In this document: positions 59,538 through 64,000 of the stretch, piece by piece | Numbering within the stretch: position 1 is the first letter of the stretch | How the letters are laid out: every line of letters starts with the position of its first letter | From: TMED23 sp964643045 | GTDB lineage: Bacteria; Pseudomonadota; Alphaproteobacteria; Rhodospirillales; UBA2165 | Assembly (NCBI GenBank): GCA_964643045.1 | Contig: CAZXSC010000001.1 | Span: forward strand, 72,337 to 136,336 | Reading direction: 5' to 3' | DNA length: 64,000 bases | The notes under the pieces: generated by a model | The model's input: only the letters and a program-made list of their open reading frames with translations | The model's database searches: none | Told to the model about the DNA's origin: nothing | Program-made: the position numbers and the translations under genes

Positions 59538-60851
59538 TTATTTCTGGATTAGGCATGTTGAAAAAAACCCATCCATACCTCCTTTAGGAATGTTTTTTTT
59601 TGGGTTAATAGAACTCCTATCGGTGCTTAGATGAAATGGAAGCGTCCTTATGTCGCCCGCACTAGTAATGAATTCAGTGCAATTCTTCAAATCGCTTGAT
59701 TGGAACTCTTTCCGTTTCCAATTTGGGTGTTCGGAGAGAAAGGTGTTAACTAAATTATGCCCTTCCTCAGGTTGGAGTGAGCAAGTAGAAAAAACAATTT
59801 GACCATCGGATTTAATCATGGTGGTGGCTGCTTCAAGCAGGCGGAGCTGCGTTTCTCGGGCTTGGGTGATACTTTTAATATTCTTGAGATATTTTACATC
59901 AGGATGACGTCTGATTATACCAGTAGCACTGCAGGGAGCATCAACAAGCACACCGTCTAATAGTTTTTGAGGTCGCCAAAGTAGTGCATCAGAGCAAATT
60001 ACGTCTGGAAAAAAGGAAAGTCGCTCCAGGTTTTCTGTCATTTTTTTTAATCGTTTCTCTGACTTATCTATAGCGATAACCTTTGCTCCTGCAGCGATCA
60101 ATTGTGCTGTTTTTCCCCCAGGAGCTGCACATATGTCTGCAATTACTTTACCTTTTAGATTTTTACCAAATAGTTGCACAGGTAAGCTAGCTGCTGCATC
60201 TTGTACCCACCATGAACCATCCTTAAATCCCTCAAGTTCCGAAAGGCCTTCAGAACCATTTAGACGAATACCCCCGGTAGGAAGCAATTGGCCCCCGAGT
60301 TTTTTGGCCCAAATGTTTGCGTCTGATTTGGCCCATAAATCAAGTGGCGGTATCTTCAGGTGGGATTCAGCAATCTTCCGTGTTGTTTCTTCGCCATAAG
60401 CATTTAACCACGAGTTCCAGAGCCATTCGGGCGTCGTTAACTTTGCAACGTCGTGGGCTTTCATAAGTTCGCCGCGTTCACGAGCGACCCGTCGTAAAAT
60501 GGCATTTATTAGTTTTTTATAAGCATCTTGTTTTTTTTGTTTAGCCAAATTCACACTGGTGTTAACAACGGCATGTGCGGGTATATCTAAATTAATAAGT
60601 TGGCAGACACCAATACGAAGAATGGTTCTTGCAAACCGGCCTCTATGAGGAAGATTGGTTGTTAGGCATTGACTGATTATATCATCTATTTGCCCTAAAA
60701 ATCTTAACGTTGTTATGATGATGTTAAATGCTAGCTTTCGATCCATAGAACTAAGCTTGTCTATTCGTATATGCTGATTGAAAGCCTCATCGAAAGGGCG
60801 ACGGGATTGTAATGTGGAATTGATAACATCATAGGCTACCGAGCGTGGCAT
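59538..60851 (-). CDS. rsmB: 16S rRNA m5C967 methyltransferase RsmB
   Basis: 437 residues. The N-terminal NusB-like domain (residues 1-130) is followed by the Fmu/NOP2-Sun core: SWWVQDAAASLPVQLF, ADICAAPGGKTAQLIA, DVICSDALLW, the first catalytic Cys in VDAPCSATGIIRRHPDVK, and the second in VFSTCSLQPEEGHN. It methylates C967 of 16S rRNA. This is a core gene, so it marks the chromosomal location next to which the polysaccharide island lies. Confidence 0.95.
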   Translation of the reverse strand: MPRSVAYDVINSTLQSRRPFDEAFNQHIRIDKLSSMDRKLAFNIIITTLRFLGQIDDIISQCLTTNLPHRGRFARTILRIGVCQLINLDIPAHAVVNTSVNLAKQKKQDAYKKLINAILRRVARERGELMKAHDVAKLTTPEWLWNSWLNAYGEETTRKIAESHLKIPPLDLWAKSDANIWAKKLGGQLLPTGGIRLNGSEGLSELEGFKDGSWWVQDAAASLPVQLFGKNLKGKVIADICAAPGGKTAQLIAAGAKVIAIDKSEKRLKKMTENLERLSFFPDVICSDALLWRPQKLLDGVLVDAPCSATGIIRRHPDVKYLKNIKSITQARETQLRLLEAATTMIKSDGQIVFSTCSLQPEEGHNLVNTFLSEHPNWKRKEFQSSDLKNCTEFITSAGDIRTLPFHLSTDRSSINPKKNIPKGGMDGFFSTCLIQK

Positions 60852-60972
60852 GAAGTTATTTTAGATTTCTTATTTAAGGACGCCAAGGAAAATAATGGTA
60901 ATCAATAATCTTTCAGTGGGTAACAGAATTGTATTCGCAGTTAAAAACTTAAATTAATATAGGGAATTTTTA

Positions 60973-61977
60973 CTAATCATTTTCTACATCATTAGGATCA
61001 AACACAATAACTTTGCTTCCATCATTATCGAATTCAAAGTTTACATATACCAAATCTGAAAGAGCTTTCTTAATAAAAGGGTGCTTTTCTTTCGGCGCTA
61101 CGAATAAAATAAAACCGCCTCCGCCAGCTCCAAGTAATTTGCCGCCATGGGCACCAGCTTGACAGCCTTTTTTGTAAATTTCATTAATCTCTGGGGTTGT
61201 TATGGTTTTGGCGAGAGTTTGCTTGAGTGACCAGCTCTCATGAAGCAATTCCCCAAATTCTTTAACGGGATTATTTGATAGATCTAAAATTCTAATACCT
61301 TCTTTCACCATTTTTTGCATTTGGGTTAGTTCAGATTTACTTTTGTTAATATTTTTTATCTGTTCGCCAGCTATTTTAGATGCGTATCTTGATACTCCTG
61401 TAAAAAAAAGCATCATGGAATCTTGTAAACTTTTTATACGTGCCCTGCTAGCTATGATAGGGGAAATATTTTTTGAGCCATCTGGGCTAAATTCTATTAA
61501 ATTGAACCCACCGTATGCAGTAGTAATTTGATCCTGGCAGCCGACATTTTCTTTCATAATGGTCTGTTCAATATATGTTGCATAATTAGCGAGATTTTGT
61601 TTGGTGCTCCGCTGACCATTAAGGGCGTTTATTGCATTTAATAAACCAACAGCAAAAGATGAGCTTGATCCAAGCCCCGCTCGTGCTGGTAGGTCACCAT
61701 CGTGATGAATTTCTAGTCCCTTATTTGGTTTAATTTCGTCGAGTATTGCTCTCACTGTTGGATGTTGAATTTCTTCAATTGAGGTAACATGCTCAACTCG
61801 AGAATATACAATCCGATGCAGGTGTTCAAAGAAGGGAGGTAAGTATCTTATACTAATATAACAATATTTATCAATTGAAGTTGCTAGAACGGCGCCACCG
61901 TTCTTTTTGTACCAAGCTGGATAATCCGTCCCACCCCCAAGAAATGAAATACGAAATGGTGTGCGCGTAATGATCAT
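60973..61977 (-). CDS. GHMP-family sugar kinase (HddA-like)
   Basis: 334 residues. IITRTPFRISFLGGGTDYPAWYK at the N-terminus, the phosphate loop ARAGLGSSSSFAVGLLNA, VGCQDQITTAYGGFN and HGGKLLGAGGGGFILF define the HddA/LmbP/FucK branch. HddA phosphorylates heptose 7-phosphate at C1 for GDP-heptose formation; LmbP is the homologous kinase of the octose pathway. It is followed in transcription by rsmB, and preceded by an SDR and a ColD-like gene, so it may activate the sugar they modify. Fucose-type kinase activity is also possible. Confidence 0.88.
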   Translation of the reverse strand: MIITRTPFRISFLGGGTDYPAWYKKNGGAVLATSIDKYCYISIRYLPPFFEHLHRIVYSRVEHVTSIEEIQHPTVRAILDEIKPNKGLEIHHDGDLPARAGLGSSSSFAVGLLNAINALNGQRSTKQNLANYATYIEQTIMKENVGCQDQITTAYGGFNLIEFSPDGSKNISPIIASRARIKSLQDSMMLFFTGVSRYASKIAGEQIKNINKSKSELTQMQKMVKEGIRILDLSNNPVKEFGELLHESWSLKQTLAKTITTPEINEIYKKGCQAGAHGGKLLGAGGGGFILFVAPKEKHPFIKKALSDLVYVNFEFDNDGSKVIVFDPNDVEND

Positions 61978-62117
61978 AATTGCTCACTATTATTACATAT
62001 CAACAAAACAAACCAATTTTAATGAGTTTAACCTATATTTTTTTGCACCAGCTAATTAAATACAAAGAAAATTTATAGAATTGTTAGATACAATTTACAG
62101 ATATCCTTTTTGATCTA

Positions 62118-63056
62118 TCATATATTACTATACAAAGTGTTTCGGATCATGCGGTAACCTTTGATCAATTCAATAATACCGTCGTCTAATGAATATTGTG
62201 CTTTATATCCAGTAGCTTCAATACGGGCATTAGAGACGATGTAATCGCGTTTATCTGGGTCCTCACCAATCGGTGCATCCATAAAAATAAAATTGGGAAC
62301 GTGTGCTCTGATCTTCACACAAAGTTCCGCCTTAGACAGATTGGCATCTGAGAGCCCTACATTATAAGGTTGATTTTTCATTAGATCAAATTTCTCTATA
62401 CTATGGATGAAAGCGCGACTAATATCGCGCACATGAATATAGTTTCGTTTGAAATGAGATTCGAAAAGAACGACAGCTTTGTCATTGACAGCACGATAAA
62501 CAAAATCATTAACTAATAAATCAAGACGCATGCGTGGCGACATGCCGAATACTGTAGCTAATCTAAGACTAATAGCATTACCTCGATCAAGCACAATTTG
62601 TTCTGCCTCAATCTTAGTGGTACCGTAAAGTGATATAGGGTTAAGAGGTGACTCCTCAGTGCATATAGCATTCTTGTTTCCCAAACCGTAACCGGAATTT
62701 GTAGTGGGTATAATTATTTTTTGGTTAGTACTTAGCAACTTGGTTAATGTGGTAACTGAATCTTTATTAGTTGAGGTTGCGCCTACTTTATCAGCTTCAC
62801 ACATGGGTGCGCCAACAATAGCAGCTAAAGGGATAATTATATCGATATCTTTAACTAGCGGTTTAAGTGTTTCTTCATCACGTGCATCACCTCGATAAAC
62901 TTCAAAATTTGGGTTGTTACAATTTTGTGCTAAAGTATTTTGCTTGAACATAAAATTATCTAATACTGTCACTTTATACCCAGCTTCAAGCATTGCTGGA
63001 ACCATTACTGAGCCAAGATATCCAGCACCACCAGTTATGAGAATTTTTTGAGCCAT
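62118..63056 (-). CDS. NAD-dependent nucleotide-sugar SDR
   Basis: 312 residues. Loop LITGGAGYLGSVMVPAMLEAG, VLDNFMFKQNTL, IIPLAAIVGAPMCEADK, the Ser/Thr of the active site in IPTTNSGYGLG, and Tyr-x3-Lys in SLYGTTKIEAE. The opening is similar in form to the SDR at 28105-29118. It is 23 bp after the ColD-like gene, so it may be the epimerase/reductase that finishes a deoxygenated sugar made by that enzyme. Confidence 0.87.
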   Translation of the reverse strand: MAQKILITGGAGYLGSVMVPAMLEAGYKVTVLDNFMFKQNTLAQNCNNPNFEVYRGDARDEETLKPLVKDIDIIIPLAAIVGAPMCEADKVGATSTNKDSVTTLTKLLSTNQKIIIPTTNSGYGLGNKNAICTEESPLNPISLYGTTKIEAEQIVLDRGNAISLRLATVFGMSPRMRLDLLVNDFVYRAVNDKAVVLFESHFKRNYIHVRDISRAFIHSIEKFDLMKNQPYNVGLSDANLSKAELCVKIRAHVPNFIFMDAPIGEDPDKRDYIVSNARIEATGYKAQYSLDDGIIELIKGYRMIRNTLYSNI

Positions 63057-63079
63057 GGTTAGTTCATTCCGTTACCAAG

Positions 63080-64000
63080 TTATTTGAATGCCAAGTCCAT
63101 AATATTGTAAGTTTGTTTTATTTCTTTTGTTAGGTCGGTCGGGTAATTACCAAGAAAAAAACCATATTGATGGATAGTATTGGCATTATTAATATTTTCA
63201 ATTTCATAGTCAAAATATCTAATTACATCATGACAAGGAAAACAGCCACCAGTGATGATACGATATTCAATATTAGCCTTTTTTAGAGCTCCTAAAATTT
63301 GTTTACGGTTAGGATTTTGTTTGGGATTCAGTACTAATGGAAAGGAGAATGCGGAACTTTTACCGTATTCTGTTTGAATCATAAAGCGTTCATCGTTCGC
63401 AAATATTTCTTTAAACGTAGTAAGATTTTGGCGGCGTTTGTCAATAAAATCTGGCAGTTTTTTAAGTTGTTCACGACCGATAGCACCAGCCATTTCGATG
63501 GGTCGTACATTGTATCCAGGAAAAATGAAGCGGTAGGCCTCAAAAAAATCATCGTCTTTTTGTTCATAAATAGGTGAAGGTGTTGGCAAGTCTCGCGTCC
63601 ACCCATGATTGCGAATTGAACGCAACAAATGAAAAAACTCTTCATTATTTGTTAGGACCATTCCACCTTCCATGGTGGTGATATGGTGAGAGTAGAAGAA
63701 GCTAAAAGTATTGACATCACCAAAAGTACCCGTTTTAGAATTATTAGGTAATTCTGCTCCAAGTGATTCACAGTTGTCTTCCATTAAATAAAGACCGTGA
63801 TCGTCAGCAAAGTTTCTTATTTGATCCAATGCTGCGGGATTTCCAAGAATACTAACAGCTACAATCATTCTTGTTTGCGGTGTCAACGCTTTTTCAAGCT
63901 TAGTGACGTCAATATTAAATGAATTGATATCAACATCGACAAATTTTAACTTGAGTCCATATTGTTGCAGAGGATAATAGGTCGTACTCCACGAAATAGC
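63080..64000 (-). CDS. ColD-like PMP-dependent NDP-sugar 3-dehydratase, truncated by the window edge
   Basis: C-terminal 306 residues of a DegT/DnrJ-fold protein; the frame is open to 64000, so the true start lies outside. The site of the PLP-binding Lys reads SFFYSHHITTMEGGMV with His, as in ColD (GDP-4-keto-6-deoxymannose 3-dehydratase) and unlike normal aminotransferases. SWSTTYYPLQQYG, LMEDNCESLGAE, RNHGWTRDLP and PGYNVRPIEMAGAIGREQLKKLP are also ColD-like. It should remove the C3 hydroxyl using pyridoxamine phosphate and glutamate. A TTG inside (63886) is not the start. Confidence 0.88.
   Translation of the reverse strand, partial: AISWSTTYYPLQQYGLKLKFVDVDINSFNIDVTKLEKALTPQTRMIVAVSILGNPAALDQIRNFADDHGLYLMEDNCESLGAELPNNSKTGTFGDVNTFSFFYSHHITTMEGGMVLTNNEEFFHLLRSIRNHGWTRDLPTPSPIYEQKDDDFFEAYRFIFPGYNVRPIEMAGAIGREQLKKLPDFIDKRRQNLTTFKEIFANDERFMIQTEYGKSSAFSFPLVLNPKQNPNRKQILGALKKANIEYRIITGGCFPCHDVIRYFDYEIENINNANTIHQYGFFLGNYPTDLTKEIKQTYNIMDLAFK

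Noticed and set aside
63080..64000. Ordinary sugar aminotransferase
   Set aside because: The PLP-binding Lys position is His, as in ColD-type dehydratases.
1..64000. Mobile elements, CRISPR arrays, tRNA or rRNA genes
   Set aside because: No transposase or integrase frame, no regularly spaced direct repeats and no tRNA-like or rRNA-like stretch was found on reading.

Overview
This 64 kb window is a very large surface-polysaccharide biosynthesis island on a bacterial chromosome. It is AT-rich by eye and belongs to a Gram-negative, most likely an alphaproteobacterium. The best taxonomic hints are a rsmB gene followed by a heparinase II/III-type gene (59.5-57.8 kb), a pair I know as common in alphaproteobacteria, and an EPS-type winged-helix regulator next to a NusG-like antiterminator. 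No rRNA, tRNA, CRISPR array, intact transposase or phage gene was seen. Nearly everything is on the minus strand, so genes are transcribed from high to low coordinates.

Right part (64-52 kb): a ColD-like NDP-sugar 3-dehydratase cut by the window edge, a sugar epimerase, an HddA-like GHMP sugar kinase, rsmB, the heparinase-like gene, then a uronic acid module (UDP-GlcNAc dehydrogenase type, UDP-GlcA 4-epimerase type, AsnB-type amidotransferase) and a methyltransferase. Two plus-strand genes (49.6-52.0 kb) encode a small one-helix membrane protein and a multispanning GT39-like protein. An upstream minus-strand unit (48.9-43.5 kb) holds half of a legionaminic-acid-type pathway: N-acetyl sugar amidotransferase with HisF/HisH paralogs, CMP-sugar synthetase, hydrolysing 2-epimerase and a PglD/NeuD-type acetyltransferase.

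Central control region (43.53-41.75 kb): a near-consensus sigma70-type promoter is flanked by copies of a 17-bp palindrome (TGTTC-N7-GAACA). It is followed by a long leader carrying a perfect 12-base core of the RfaH ops/JUMPstart element. The first two genes are a winged-helix regulator and an RfaH/NusG-like antiterminator, overlapping as ATGA. From there about 43 kb of co-directional genes run to the left edge, mostly with overlaps or very short gaps, as one RfaH-type antiterminated operon would.

The long operon reads as cassettes. (a) GT2 plus a CDP-6-deoxyhexose set (rfbF, rfbG, RmlC-like epimerase, SDR). (b) The other half of the legionaminic pathway (LegC, LegB, PtmE-like) with a sialyltransferase-like GT and an ABC flippase/exporter. 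(c) A higher-carbon sugar block: GmhA-like isomerase, GmhB-like phosphatase, transaldolase, two epimerases, an adenylyltransferase-PfkB kinase fusion in reversed HldE order, a Gfo/Idh/MocA oxidoreductase, a UDP-glucose-dehydrogenase homolog lacking its catalytic Cys, another epimerase, a methyltransferase and a split transketolase. This resembles the octose route of lincosamide antibiotics more than ordinary heptose synthesis. (d) FkbM methyltransferase, TIGR04372-type GT and carbamoyltransferase. (e) A four-gene set that matches the Campylobacter jejuni capsule phosphoramidate pathway (glutamine kinase, cytidylyltransferase, gamma-glutamyl amidohydrolase, CDP-amidate kinase), followed by five accessory genes including a non-sulfatase alkaline-phosphatase-superfamily protein and a diiron HDO-fold enzyme. 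(f) A large unknown protein, a PseI-type nonulosonate synthase, a methyltransferase, a HAD phosphatase and a truncated gene.

The most notable inferences are a phosphoramidate-decorated surface glycan outside Campylobacter, a probable octose or modified heptose nucleotide pathway, and a compact promoter-operator-ops control region. All functions are read from sequence by eye. No database search was run.
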